Below, one piece after another: positions 28,274 to 37,978 of a stretch of 64,000 nucleotides of DNA. How positions within the stretch are numbered: the stretch's first letter is position 1; each line of letters opens with the position of its first letter. The notes beneath the pieces were generated by a model. That model saw nothing but the letters and a program-made list of their open reading frames with translations, was not told the origin of the DNA and searched no databases. The translations under genes were made by a program, and so were the position numbers. Origin of the DNA: Pseudomaricurvus hydrocarbonicus (lineage in GTDB: Bacteria > Pseudomonadota > Gammaproteobacteria > Pseudomonadales > Cellvibrionaceae); contig NZ_JAAONZ010000001.1 in assembly GCF_011602365.1 (NCBI RefSeq), positions 1 to 64,000 on the forward strand, read 5' to 3'.

Positions 28274-28718
28274 AAGACTGCCTCTGCGGTTTGATACTTT
28301 TTAATTGATACTTTAATAGATGCTGAAGCGGGGCTCGGTCACAACGATTGACTAATACCAGCATAGATTAAACAAATAAAACAACCATAGTGACTAATGC
28401 GCCAGTGGCTAAAAGGATCGGACATTCTGCCGTGCACTCGACGAGACTTGGCGCACATCATCTCAAACAGAAGCATCATTATAAACCAGAGAACAGAGTG
28501 CCACCGACTTGGCACTGCAACTCGGCTAGGCCGATGTCGCCATTTTTTGCAGACAATGTAAATCCTGGACCAGCCAATCGCCACTCACCTGGCGCAATGC
28601 CCACTGTAAAAAGTAGTGTGATACAGTACTACCCTTGCACAACCAAACTATACTGAAACCCCATTGAACATAGATTCTTTGCTGCTTTCTTTTAAACATG
28701 ATTATGCAGGTTTATGCC
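28274..28718. promoter_or_regulatory. Divergent promoter region between the two DUF3604 genes
   Basis: The two paralogs are transcribed away from each other, so both promoters must lie here. Nothing recognisable is encoded in the gap and I could not define boxes or operators by eye. Confidence 0.4.
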
Positions 28719-30569
28719 ATGAAAAATTTACTGCGTTCCGTTGCTGTCTCTGCCCTGCTGGGCATTTCGATAAACCTGCACGCAGCAGATTATCCCAAGC
28801 AAGTACTGTGGGGTGACACCCATAACCACACGAGTTACTCGTTTGATGTTTACCTGTTTGGGACCCTGAACTCGACACCCGACATTGCCTACCGCTTTGC
28901 CAAAGGCGAGACGGTGAAAAACCCGGCAACCGGCACCCGCTGGCAGCTCAGCAAACCGCTCGACTTTCTCGTGGTCGCCGATCATGCGGAAATGCTGGGC
29001 TCAATCCCCCGCTTGTTCGTCGACAAGGACCCGAACCTGGTCGACACCAAAACCGGCCAGGCCATTTTGAAATTAGCCCCGAATCAGACCGAAGAAGAAC
29101 TCCTGGAAGTGTACTCGGCCATCAACTATGTGGCCTCGAACAAAGCCAATAAGCTCAATGTCAGCGCAGCAGAATTAATGAAAGACATGCACGCGGGGGA
29201 TAAACGACGGACGGCCTGGGATGACGAGGTTGACGCCGCGGAACGCCACAACCAACCGGGTAAATTCACAACCCTGATTGGCTTTGAGTGGAGCTCTAAT
29301 ACCGGCGGCGCCAATTTGCATCGCGTCGTTTTTCAGGCCGAAGGCGGTGATGTCGCCCGCCAATACCTGCCCTTCAGCTCGCTGGAAAGTGACGACCCCG
29401 AGAAACTCTGGCAATGGCTCGACAGTACCAGCACCGCCACCGGGGCGACCTTCGTGGCCATTCCCCACAACCCGAACATCAGCCTGGGCATGATGTTTCC
29501 ATTGAAGCGACACAACGGCAACAACCTTGATGCCGCCTACGCCAAAGAACGTACCCGCTGGGAGCGGGTGGTAGAGGCGACCCAGATCAAAGGGGACAGT
29601 GAGTCCCACCCGCTGCTGTCACCCAACGATGAATTTGCCAATTATGAAATTTTCGACTTCGCCCTGACCCCGGACAAGACCCGGCCGGCCCCCACCTCCG
29701 CCGATTATGTACGCAGCGGATTACAGCGCGGTCTCGAACTCGGACAGAGTCTCGGCACCAACCCTTATAAACTGGGCATGATTGGCAGTACCGACAGCCA
29801 TACCGGTATTGCAGCGATTGAAGAAACCAACTTTGCCGGCAAGGGCCAGCACGACAATGTCCCTGAAAAACGCGCCCATCTCACCGGCATTGGCGCCTCC
29901 AAAGGCTGGGATATGGGAGCGGCTGGCTGGGCCGCCGTGTGGGCAACCGAGAACACCCGTGAAGCCATCGTCGATGCGTTCAAACGCCGTGAAGTGTACG
30001 CATCCACAGGCCCTCGGATCAGCCTGCGGTTCTTCGCCGGTTCGGATTTTAACGTCCAAGACGCCCAAGGCGATATCGCCAAAACCGGTTACGCCCGCGG
30101 CGTTCCCATGGGGAGTGATCTGGAACTGGAAGGCGGCAAAGCCCCAACCTTTTTGGTGGGCGTAATGAAAGACCCCGATGCCGCCAACCTCGACCGCGCG
30201 CAGATCATCAAAGGCTGGGTCGACAAAGACGGTAAGTCTCACGAACGTATTTTCGATGTTGCCGTGTCTGGCGACCGCACCATCGCCGCGGACGGTCGCT
30301 GTAAAGAAGCCGTCGGCAACACCGTCGATCTGACAACGGGCCAGTACACAAATTCGGTGGGCGCCTCCCAGCTGACTGCTCAGTGGACAGACCCTGAGTT
30401 TGATCCCCAACAGGCGGCGTTTTACTACGTGCGCGCGCTGGAAATCCCCACACCCCGTTACTCCCTGCTCGACGCCATTAAACTGGGTATTGATGTGAAG
30501 GAAACAGGCCATCCCGCCACCATCCAGGAACGCGTATACAGCTCACCGATCTGGTACACGCCCAAATAA
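28719..30569 (+). CDS. DUF3604 family exported protein, paralog
   Basis: About 616 residues, with a signal peptide (LLRSVAVSALLGISINLHA). Shared motifs are WGDTHNHTSYSFDVY, FLVVADHAEMLG and GMIGSTDSHTG, with HxH and D-x-H metal-ligand-like groups. This suggests a periplasmic or secreted metal-dependent hydrolase of unknown substrate. ATG at 28719 follows GCAGG at good spacing; ATGs at 28698 and 28704 are in frame. It is similar throughout to the divergent neighbour, which points to an old duplication and inversion. Confidence 0.85.
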   Translation: MKNLLRSVAVSALLGISINLHAADYPKQVLWGDTHNHTSYSFDVYLFGTLNSTPDIAYRFAKGETVKNPATGTRWQLSKPLDFLVVADHAEMLGSIPRLFVDKDPNLVDTKTGQAILKLAPNQTEEELLEVYSAINYVASNKANKLNVSAAELMKDMHAGDKRRTAWDDEVDAAERHNQPGKFTTLIGFEWSSNTGGANLHRVVFQAEGGDVARQYLPFSSLESDDPEKLWQWLDSTSTATGATFVAIPHNPNISLGMMFPLKRHNGNNLDAAYAKERTRWERVVEATQIKGDSESHPLLSPNDEFANYEIFDFALTPDKTRPAPTSADYVRSGLQRGLELGQSLGTNPYKLGMIGSTDSHTGIAAIEETNFAGKGQHDNVPEKRAHLTGIGASKGWDMGAAGWAAVWATENTREAIVDAFKRREVYASTGPRISLRFFAGSDFNVQDAQGDIAKTGYARGVPMGSDLELEGGKAPTFLVGVMKDPDAANLDRAQIIKGWVDKDGKSHERIFDVAVSGDRTIAADGRCKEAVGNTVDLTTGQYTNSVGASQLTAQWTDPEFDPQQAAFYYVRALEIPTPRYSLLDAIKLGIDVKETGHPATIQERVYSSPIWYTPK

Positions 30570-30677
30570 CGGGATCTGCACGCCCAAAAACCACACACCA
30601 ATCACGCCACCGATTATCGCCAGCGGCAAGTTAAGCATAATCAGCCCGGCATCCCGCATGGAATGAAAGGCCGTGGT
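30570..30677 (-). pseudogene. Fragment of a CzcA/CusA-type RND efflux pump
   Basis: Read on the minus strand the frame gives MRDAGLIMLNLPLAIIGG and then VIGVWF, the conserved segment of heavy-metal RND pumps around the tenth membrane helix. Only about 36 codons remain. It directly follows the plus-strand DUF3604 stop codon. It marks loss of a second metal pump at the edge of the copper block. Confidence 0.6.
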
Positions 30678-30958
30678 CAGTCATGGTCTATCCTCCACTT
30701 GTGAGTATCGTTGGCCACTGTAACAAAAAGCCAAACATGATCATAATAAAGGCGATATTGACTATGTTTCATCAAATGATTTTCGTTGAAGCGGTCGAAG
30801 TATTCACCACGACCGCGCACCGGGTGCCGGGTAAAGCCCATTACATCGTGACTAATGAGCGTTTCTTCTACCTCCTTCAAACGAAATTCGTCAAAAATGT
30901 CGGTCGCTTATGAGCAACCATACGGCCTCCGATCCTTGCTTTCCCAGTTCACTATTCT

Positions 30959-31312
30959 CTAATAAACAGTGAGTTGACCGCGATACATCTGCATCTGACA
31001 GTGAAAGGCGTACTCACCCGTTTTCAACGCAGGGAGTTGTATGGACTTCAGTTTATTGAGGGGTAAGGTGTCACTGATTTGCAATTCGGGAATCAGCAAC
31101 GTTTCTGAACAGGGTGATTCATCCTTACGTATGAATTTAAGCTCAACCGGCTCGCCCGCAGGCACTTTGATCCTGGACGGTGAGTAGGTGCCGTTTTCAA
31201 CGGTAATCACCAGGTCATTTTCACCCAGCTCAGCCTCTTTGGGTTTGTACAGCCAAAACCACCATACGATGAGCGCGATCAGAATAACGCCCACAATATT
31301 GATTATTAACAT
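30959..31312 (-). CDS. Membrane-anchored cupredoxin-domain protein
   Basis: A 117-residue protein with an N-terminal helix (IINIVGVILIALIVWWFWLY) and a periplasmic cupredoxin-like beta-sandwich. It has LVITVENGTYSPSRIKVPAG, then SPCSETLLIPE and a C-terminal FHCQMQMYRGQL. Cys, His and Met residues here could bind copper. It likely buffers or transfers copper outside the inner membrane. The ATG at 31312 has AGGAGAG just upstream; a longer in-frame start would run into copA. It follows copA in the same direction. Confidence 0.75.
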   Translation of the reverse strand: MLIINIVGVILIALIVWWFWLYKPKEAELGENDLVITVENGTYSPSRIKVPAGEPVELKFIRKDESPCSETLLIPELQISDTLPLNKLKSIQLPALKTGEYAFHCQMQMYRGQLTVY

Positions 31313-31349
31313 ACCTACTCTCCTGAACGGGGTACTGGTGAACCAGCCA

Positions 31350-33683
31350 TTAGTGTTCCTGTGCTTTGAACAAGCGCAGCCGATTAGCATTCGTCACAAC
31401 GGTCAATGATGAAAACGCCATTGCAGCGCCGGCTATCACAGGGCTTAGTAGCAAACCGAAAAAGGGATACAGCACACCCGCCGCAAAAGGAACACCCGCC
31501 ACGTTGTAAATAAACGCACCGAACAGATTTTGTTTGATGTTGTGGAGTGTGGCCTTGCTGACCGCAATGGCATCGGCAAGCCCGTGCAATGATCCGCGCA
31601 TCAAGGTGATATCGGCGCTCTCAATGGCAACGTCGGTACCCGTACCGATGGCGAAACCCACATTGGCAATCGCCAGGGCCGGCGCATCGTTGATACCATC
31701 TCCTGTCATGCCTACCACTTCGCCTTCCATCTGCAGCTCTTGAACTTTTTTGGATTTATCTTCGGGTAACACCTCGGCGAAGAACTCTTTAATGCCCGCT
31801 TTTTCGGCGACGGCTTTTGCAGTAGCTCGGTTATCGCCGGTCAGCATGACGACGCGAATGCCGTTGTGTTGTAACCGTTTAATGGCGACAATAGAGTCTT
31901 CCTTGATGGGGTCGGCCACGGCGATGATCGCGGAAAGCAGATTATCCACGGCGAAATACATTGGCGTTTTTGCTTCAGCGGCCAAGACTTGCGCCTTTTC
32001 GACAAAATCGCCGAGTTCGATATTGCGCTCACTCATCAGTTTTTCATTGCCGAACAGCAACGTTTTTCCATCCACTTCCGCCTGTACGCCGTGGCCGGCG
32101 ATGGCGTTAAAATTGGACACCTTTCCTGTTTCAATACCTTTCTCCTGAGCAGACTCCACAATCGCCAGCGCCAGCGGATGTTCAGAGCCGGATTCGAGCG
32201 TTGCCGCCAGTTTTAGGATGGCGTCTTCATCCTGCTCGCCTGCGACCAAAATATCGGTGACCTTCGGCGCACCCAGCGTGATGGTGCCGGTTTTATCCAG
32301 AATCATGGCCGATATTTTCGATGCGGTTTGCAAGGCTTCGCCATTGCGGATCAGCACACCGGCTTCGGCAGCTTTGCCCACCCCCACCATCACCGACATG
32401 GGCGTCGCCAGGCCCAGGGCACAGGGACAGGCAATAATCAAAACGGTGGTCGCCGATACCATCGCGAATGCCACGGCGGGGTCCGGCCCAAAATTAAGCC
32501 AAGCCAGCGCACTGGTGACAGCGATAATCATCACCACAGGCACAAAGTAGGCGGAAATCACATCCGCCAGACGACCGATAGGCGGTTTGGAATTCTGCGC
32601 GCGTTTGACCATATTGATAATCTGCGCCAGGGCGGTGTCCTTACCCACGCGGGTGGCCTTAAACAGAATGGAGCCGCTTTTATTGATGGTGCCAGCCGCG
32701 ACCGTATCGCCAATGGCTTTTTCCACGGGCATGGGCTCACCCGTTAACATCGACTCGTCAATGGCACTATGGCCTTCGACTACCTCACCATCGACAGGAA
32801 TTTTTTCACCGGGACGCACACGCACCACGTCGTCCATCAGCACCTGTTCGATGGCGATATCCAATTCCTTATCATCGCGAATCACCCGTGCGGTCTTGGC
32901 CTGCAGGCCGATAAGCCGCTTAATTGCTTCCGATGTCCGTCCACGGGCTTTCAGTTCGAGAGCCAGTCCCAGGTCGATCAAACCAATAATCATGGCGCTG
33001 GCTTCGAAATAGACATGGCGTGCCATTTCCGGAACAACATGAGGCACAAACACCACAACCATGGAGTAAACCCATGCTGTCCCTGTACCCAAGGCAATCA
33101 GGGTATCCATATTCGCCGAATGATTTTTAAAGGACTGCCAGGCCCCCACAAAAAAGTGTTTGCCAGAAATCACCATAACGCCAAGGGTCAGAAGTCCAAC
33201 GACCAGCCACGCAAGACGTTCACCGGTCGTGCTTACGGTCATCTCGCCGCCGACAACGCTGTAGATCATCAAGGGCACGCCCAGTGATAATGCGATGGTC
33301 ATCTCACGCATTAACCGTTTGTAGTAAGCCCAATCTGCTTGTTCTTTTTCTGCCAGCGCATCATCTTCGCTCTCAGCAGCAGCGAGCTTGGCGTTATAGC
33401 CCGCTTTCTCCACTGCACTCACTAATGAATCAGCTTGCGCATTCCCTGTAACGCTGACCGTGCGCTGGGCGAAATTCATCTCTGCACTTTCAACACCCGG
33501 CACTGCCTTTAAGGCAGATTCAATTTTCCCCACACAACTGGCACACCCCGCACCCTCAATGATGAGTTCCTGCAGTCCAGCATTGTCAGCTTGACCGTGA
33601 TGGGGCGCCTCATGTGCATGATGATTTGTTGTCCCACCGTCATGGCAAGAGTCGCTACCAGATTCCGTATTGGTTGAACTCAT
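31350..33683 (-). CDS. copA: Copper-exporting P1B-type ATPase
   Basis: It pumps Cu(I), or possibly Ag(I), from cytoplasm to periplasm. A His-rich N-terminus ([16 protein letters not shown]) is followed by one heavy-metal-associated domain with GAGCASC near residue 48. Eight membrane helices, the TGEPMPVEK actuator motif, the [11 protein letters not shown] ion site, the phosphorylation loop DKTGTITLG and the [10 protein letters not shown] hinge are all present. The length of 777 residues is normal for a single-HMA CopA. It lies downstream of the MerR gene and the broken CopZ-like gene, probably on the same transcript. Confidence 0.95.
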   Translation of the reverse strand: MSSTNTESGSDSCHDGGTTNHHAHEAPHHGQADNAGLQELIIEGAGCASCVGKIESALKAVPGVESAEMNFAQRTVSVTGNAQADSLVSAVEKAGYNAKLAAAESEDDALAEKEQADWAYYKRLMREMTIALSLGVPLMIYSVVGGEMTVSTTGERLAWLVVGLLTLGVMVISGKHFFVGAWQSFKNHSANMDTLIALGTGTAWVYSMVVVFVPHVVPEMARHVYFEASAMIIGLIDLGLALELKARGRTSEAIKRLIGLQAKTARVIRDDKELDIAIEQVLMDDVVRVRPGEKIPVDGEVVEGHSAIDESMLTGEPMPVEKAIGDTVAAGTINKSGSILFKATRVGKDTALAQIINMVKRAQNSKPPIGRLADVISAYFVPVVMIIAVTSALAWLNFGPDPAVAFAMVSATTVLIIACPCALGLATPMSVMVGVGKAAEAGVLIRNGEALQTASKISAMILDKTGTITLGAPKVTDILVAGEQDEDAILKLAATLESGSEHPLALAIVESAQEKGIETGKVSNFNAIAGHGVQAEVDGKTLLFGNEKLMSERNIELGDFVEKAQVLAAEAKTPMYFAVDNLLSAIIAVADPIKEDSIVAIKRLQHNGIRVVMLTGDNRATAKAVAEKAGIKEFFAEVLPEDKSKKVQELQMEGEVVGMTGDGINDAPALAIANVGFAIGTGTDVAIESADITLMRGSLHGLADAIAVSKATLHNIKQNLFGAFIYNVAGVPFAAGVLYPFFGLLLSPVIAGAAMAFSSLTVVTNANRLRLFKAQEH

Positions 33684-33711
33684 ACTCTTCTCCCGGTTTG
33701 GTCAATATCAG

Positions 33712-34031
33712 TTAACCGATGACGGCCGCGGGAAAGCCCGCGCGTTGCAACGCTTCAACCAGATGATCTGCCTCAACCACGCCAACGACTGACGCGATAC
33801 CCGTTGCCAGATCCATGGATGCCTCACCAACCCCAGCAACGGACTTCAACGTGTGCTCGATACTTTTCACGCAGCCACCACAGGTAGCCCCTGAACCTGT
33901 AACCGGTGGAGGGGTTGCGATGATTCACTAACCTTGTTGGCATCAGAGCTAGTATAGGTAATGGATGACTTACTCGCGCAGCAACAACCACCTTGCTGCT
34001 GACTCGCGTTCGACGTTTGCTGCGTCTTCAT
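33712..34031 (-). pseudogene. copZ: CopZ-like copper chaperone with a frameshift
   Basis: From ATG 34031 (GGAGGA upstream) the frame reads a Cys-rich start (QQQGGCCCASKS) and reaches LQVQGLPVVAA then a stop. One frame over, the sequence resumes as ATCGGCVKSIEHTLKSVAG and runs through a complete heavy-metal-associated domain to the stop at 33712. The break falls at the CxxC motif (around 33888), so one base seems lost there. The gene is either a recent pseudogene or carries a sequencing error. A CCC-containing N-terminus is unusual for CopZ. Confidence 0.72.
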
Positions 34032-34033
34032 AC

Positions 34034-34444
34034 TCATTCCTCCAACGTGAATTCTTCAATTAAATGGCAAAGCATATGACCCGTCGGTGCCTTGTCAGGT
34101 TTCTGATTCCACTCCAACACGGCCCGTTGCATCCGATCCTTCAGTCTCAAGGTCTCGGTGAGCCTCTCTTCGGTTTCATGCAAGCGCTGATCGATCAGGC
34201 GGCGCACTGTCGGACAAGGTGTTTTTTTCTTGTCCGCATGATCGAGAATTTCCTGAATATCCTCTACCGAAAACCCCAACTGTCGGGCACTCAGTACAAA
34301 CCGCAGACGATTTACCTCTTTGTCGCTGTATTCCCGATAACCGTTGGCCCTGTTTTTGGTGGGATTCAGAATCTTGATCCGGGTATAAAACCGAACCGTG
34401 TCAGCCGTAATCCCCAATAACCTGGCGACCTCAATTACCTTCAT
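34034..34444 (-). CDS. MerR-family heavy-metal-responsive regulator
   Basis: A 136-residue MerR protein. The winged helix-turn-helix (KVIEVARLLGITADTVRFYT) is at the start, then RANGYREYSD, a long dimer helix, and cysteines in TPCPTVRRL and GHMLCHLIEEF. These cysteines resemble the ZntR/CadR/PbrR layout more than the CueR C-x7-C loop, yet its neighbours handle copper, so the metal is uncertain. It probably controls itself, the CopZ-like gene and copA through the operator at 34583-34613. Its stop is 2 bp before the copZ-like start. Confidence 0.88.
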   Translation of the reverse strand: MKVIEVARLLGITADTVRFYTRIKILNPTKNRANGYREYSDKEVNRLRFVLSARQLGFSVEDIQEILDHADKKKTPCPTVRRLIDQRLHETEERLTETLRLKDRMQRAVLEWNQKPDKAPTGHMLCHLIEEFTLEE

Positions 34445-34511
34445 ACAGCCCTCCTCTTACTCCAGTCTCAGCAGTTAGACATCACCCTAAACACTACTTG
34501 GGTTTAGGACC

Positions 34512-34539
34512 TTGATCTGTGTCAGTCACCGGTTATAAA
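34512..34539 (+). promoter_or_regulatory. Degenerate second MerR-type promoter facing the first
   Basis: TTGATC, then TGTGTCAGTCACCGGT (16 bp), then TATAAA on the plus strand. It resembles the minus-strand operator-promoter at 34583-34613 but has lost dyad symmetry and three spacer bases. It points toward the first one. It may be a decayed copy or a weak independent promoter. Confidence 0.35.
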
Positions 34540-34582
34540 CCTGAGTGATAGACCTAGCTCTGTAACAGTCTATATGAGGGGG

Positions 34583-34613
34583 GTTATACACCTGTGTCCA
34601 TGACACAGGTCAA
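34583..34613 (-). promoter_or_regulatory. MerR-type operator-promoter with 19-bp spacer
   Basis: On the minus strand, -35 TTGACC (34613-34608) and -10 TATAAC (34588-34583) are separated by 19 bp. The spacer carries a perfect dyad with arms ACCTGTGTC and GACACAGGT around 3 bp. An overlong spacer containing a dyad is the hallmark of promoters that MerR proteins twist open when metal binds. It lies about 140 bp upstream of the merR gene and should drive merR - copZ-like - copA. Confidence 0.82.
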
Positions 34614-34840
34614 GCAAAATTTCTCTGGCTCACCACCTTATTTCTACACGGAGCAGGCAATTATGCGCTTATGTCGACAACGCATTTTTACTGGTAATTT
34701 CGACCAAGCCTGCCCCTTTAGTCATAGTAAGGTGATGATCCTCACTCCCGGATGAGCTGAGGATTACATCTCAGCCATCCTTAGGTCATCTTTCGGGAAA
34801 GAATGAAAACCTCTGTCAAAACAGCCCAGCAGCAGTTTTC

Positions 34841-37800
34841 TTACTTCATTGGATTTTTACCGCTCAAGGTTGCCTGTTTCCACAACAGGTAAACGGCCGG
34901 CAACACGAACAAGGTCAGAATGACCGCACTCAGCATTCCGCCGACCATAGGTGCCGCAATCCGGCTCATGACTTCCGAACCGGTACCGGTGCCGTACATG
35001 ATGGGTAATAACCCCACGATAATGGCTGCTGCGGTCATCATCACCGGACGCACCCGCAGTCCAGCGCCATGCAGTACGGCATGGCGTAGTGTATCCAAAC
35101 GAGGCTCTACCCCCGTCTGCTCGCACTCTTCCAGCAGATGACAATAGGCCTGGTTGAGGTACACCAGCATGATCACACCAATTTCCACGGCGACACCGGC
35201 GAGAGCGATAAAGCCCACGCCCACGGCCACGGAGAAGTTGTAGCCAAGCAGGTACATCAGCCAGATTGAACCCACCATCGCCAATGGTAACGTTCCCATG
35301 ATGATCGCGACCTCAACAAAGTTGCGGAAGTTGAAATAGAGCAATACGATAATGATGGCCAGTGTCAACGGGACCACATAGGTGAGCTTCTCTTTAGCGC
35401 GCAACATGTATTCGTACTGCCCCGACCAGTTCAGAGAATAACCCGCCGGCAACACCACCTGACGGTCTACCACGGCCATGGCCGCTTTGACGTAACTGCC
35501 AATATCCACCCCGTCGATATCGACAAAGGTCCAACCGTTAAGGCGGGCGTTTTCACTTTTAATCGCAGGCGGGCCATCTTCCACATAAACGTTCGCCACA
35601 TCGGCCAAGGCAATGCGCTGGCCACTGGTGGTCACAATCGGCAGCAGTGCCAGTTGCTCCGGTGAATTGCGAAAATCTTGCGGATAACGCAAATTCACCG
35701 GGTAGCGCTCCAGGCCTTCAATGGTCTGGGTGACGTTCATACCACCGATGGCGGTGGCCACTACCTGCTGCACATCCGCAATATTGAGCCCGTAGCGAGC
35801 GGCTTTTTCCCGCTGGATATCCACCTTGATATAGCGCCCACCGGCCACACGCTCTGAATAAACCGATGCCGTTCCTGGCACATCTTTTAAGACCTGCTCC
35901 AGGCGCCGGCCGATTTTTTCGATCTCCTTGAGATCGGGTCCGGCTACTTTTATGCCCACCGGAGTTTTAATGCCAGTGGCCAGCATATCAATGCGGGTTT
36001 TGATCGGCATGACCCACGCGTTGGTGAGGCCCGGAAATTTCACCAGCGCATCCAGCTCTTTTTTGAGCGTATCGGGGGTCATTCCATCGCGCCATTCATC
36101 TCTCGGCTTGAGTTGGATAAAGGTCTCGATCATGGTCAGCGGTGCCGGGTCGGTGGCGGTTTCTGCCCGGCCGATTTTGCCGAACACGCTTTTTACCTCC
36201 GGCACCGTGGCAATCAGCTTGTCGGTCTGCTGCAGGATCTCTCTGGCTTTACCGATGGACAGCCCGGGATAGGTGGTGGGCATGTACATGATATCGCCCT
36301 CATTGAGCGGAGGGATGAATTCGCTGCCAATTTTGCTCGCTGGCCAGAAGCCAATGATCGTCACTACCAGGGCCAATACCAGTGTGGATTTGGGGTAATG
36401 GAGCGCCGTTTTCAGCGCAGGCATATAGACGGCGATCAATGCCCGATTCAGAGGATTTTTGTGCTCAGGCAAAACCTTGCCACGAATAAAGTAGCCCATC
36501 AGCACCGGCACCAGGGTCACAGCTAATGCAGCACTGGCCGCCATGGCATAGGTTTTAGTGAACGCCAGCGGTGAAAACATCCGCCCCTCTTGCGCCTCCA
36601 GGGTAAACACCGGCACAAAACTCACAGTAATGATCAGCAGGCTGAAAAACAGCGCCGGCCCCACTTCGGCAGCAGAATCTGCGACCACCTGCCAGCGGTT
36701 TTCCTTTGTCAGCGGCGTACGCTCCATGTGCTTATGCATGTTCTCAATCATCACAATCGCACCATCGATCATGGCACCGATAGCGATGGCAATACCGCCG
36801 AGGGACATGATATTGGCGTTCAACCCTTGCAAATGCATAACGATAAAAGCGGTGAGAATACCGACGGGCAGACTGATTATGGCCACCAGGCTGGAGCGGA
36901 TATGGAACAGGAAGACCACACACACCAAAGCCACAACGATGAACTCCTCCAGCAACTTATGCCACAGGTTCTCAATGGCCCGCTCAATCAGGCCGGACCG
37001 ATCATACACCGTCACAACCTCAACTCCATCGGGAAGCCCGGCCTTGAGGGTCTCCAGCTTGGCCTTGACTCCGTTAATGGTTTTTTGGGCGTTTTCGCCA
37101 AAACGCATCACCACAATGCCACCCACGACTTCGCCTTCGCCATTAAGCTCGGCAATGCCCCGGCGCATCTGTGGCCCCACATCAATATCAGCCACATCTT
37201 TCAACAGCAGTGGCGTACCCTTTACATCAAGCCCCAAGGGGATATTGGCTAAATCCTCGCGCCCCTGGATATAACCGGTGGCACGCACCATATATTCCGC
37301 TTCGGCCATTTCCACCACCGATGCGCCCACCTCCTGATTACCCCGCTGGATAGCCCTCTGGATATGGGACAGCGGGATGTTAAAGGCGCGCAGTTTATCT
37401 GGATGCACTTTGACCTGATATTGCTTCACCATGCCGCCCAGGACGGCAACCTCTGACACTCCCGGAACGGTTTGCAGTTCGTATTTCAGGAACCAGTCCT
37501 GCAGGCTGCGAAGCTGACTGATATCGTGTTGGCCCGTGCGATCCACCAGCGCGTAGAGATAGACCCAGCCCACGCCGGTGGCGTCCGGACCCAGTTGCGG
37601 CCGGGCATTGGCGGGCAAGGTCGGGGCGACTTGCGACAAATATTCCAACACCCGCGAGCGGGCCCAATAGGCGTCGGTGCCCTCGTCAAAAATGACGTAA
37701 ACATAGGAGTCACCGAAGAAGGAATAACCGCGCACGGTGACTGCACCCGGTACCGAGAGCATGGCCGTGGTCAGCGGATAGGTGACCTGGTCCTCCACCA

Positions 37801-37978
37801 CCTGGGGTGCCTGTCCGGGGTAGCTGGTTTTAATAACCACCTGCACGTCCGAGAGATCGGGAATCGCGTCCACCGGCGTATTTTTCAGTGACCAGCCGCC
37901 GGCACCCACCAGGATCAGCGTAGCCAACAGCACAAAGATCCGGTTTTGGACGGACCAGCGGATAATGCCTTCGATCAT
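34841..37978 (-). CDS. cusA: Copper/silver RND efflux pump CusA
   Basis: Inner-membrane proton-driven pump of the tripartite Cu/Ag exporter, 1045 residues. The opening [20 protein letters not shown], the [19 protein letters not shown] porter segment and [16 protein letters not shown] (helix 4 with the proton-relay acidic residue) match the heavy-metal HAE/HME family, CusA/SilA branch. Twelve membrane helices in two groups of six are visible. Methionines typical of the CusA relay occur. It overlaps cusB by four bases (ATGA). Last gene of the DUF411-cusC-cusB-cusA operon. Confidence 0.94.
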   Translation of the reverse strand: MIEGIIRWSVQNRIFVLLATLILVGAGGWSLKNTPVDAIPDLSDVQVVIKTSYPGQAPQVVEDQVTYPLTTAMLSVPGAVTVRGYSFFGDSYVYVIFDEGTDAYWARSRVLEYLSQVAPTLPANARPQLGPDATGVGWVYLYALVDRTGQHDISQLRSLQDWFLKYELQTVPGVSEVAVLGGMVKQYQVKVHPDKLRAFNIPLSHIQRAIQRGNQEVGASVVEMAEAEYMVRATGYIQGREDLANIPLGLDVKGTPLLLKDVADIDVGPQMRRGIAELNGEGEVVGGIVVMRFGENAQKTINGVKAKLETLKAGLPDGVEVVTVYDRSGLIERAIENLWHKLLEEFIVVALVCVVFLFHIRSSLVAIISLPVGILTAFIVMHLQGLNANIMSLGGIAIAIGAMIDGAIVMIENMHKHMERTPLTKENRWQVVADSAAEVGPALFFSLLIITVSFVPVFTLEAQEGRMFSPLAFTKTYAMAASAALAVTLVPVLMGYFIRGKVLPEHKNPLNRALIAVYMPALKTALHYPKSTLVLALVVTIIGFWPASKIGSEFIPPLNEGDIMYMPTTYPGLSIGKAREILQQTDKLIATVPEVKSVFGKIGRAETATDPAPLTMIETFIQLKPRDEWRDGMTPDTLKKELDALVKFPGLTNAWVMPIKTRIDMLATGIKTPVGIKVAGPDLKEIEKIGRRLEQVLKDVPGTASVYSERVAGGRYIKVDIQREKAARYGLNIADVQQVVATAIGGMNVTQTIEGLERYPVNLRYPQDFRNSPEQLALLPIVTTSGQRIALADVANVYVEDGPPAIKSENARLNGWTFVDIDGVDIGSYVKAAMAVVDRQVVLPAGYSLNWSGQYEYMLRAKEKLTYVVPLTLAIIIVLLYFNFRNFVEVAIIMGTLPLAMVGSIWLMYLLGYNFSVAVGVGFIALAGVAVEIGVIMLVYLNQAYCHLLEECEQTGVEPRLDTLRHAVLHGAGLRVRPVMMTAAAIIVGLLPIMYGTGTGSEVMSRIAAPMVGGMLSAVILTLFVLPAVYLLWKQATLSGKNPMK

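Noticed and set aside
29721-30512. 263-codon minus frame opposite DUF3604
   Set aside because: Antisense of a conserved gene with signal peptide; no motif.
34750-34780. Bulged hairpin downstream of cusA as terminator
   Set aside because: Stem is present but no T-run follows on either strand.
36558-37274. 238-codon plus frame opposite cusA
   Set aside because: Mirror frame of a conserved RND pump; no signal or motif.
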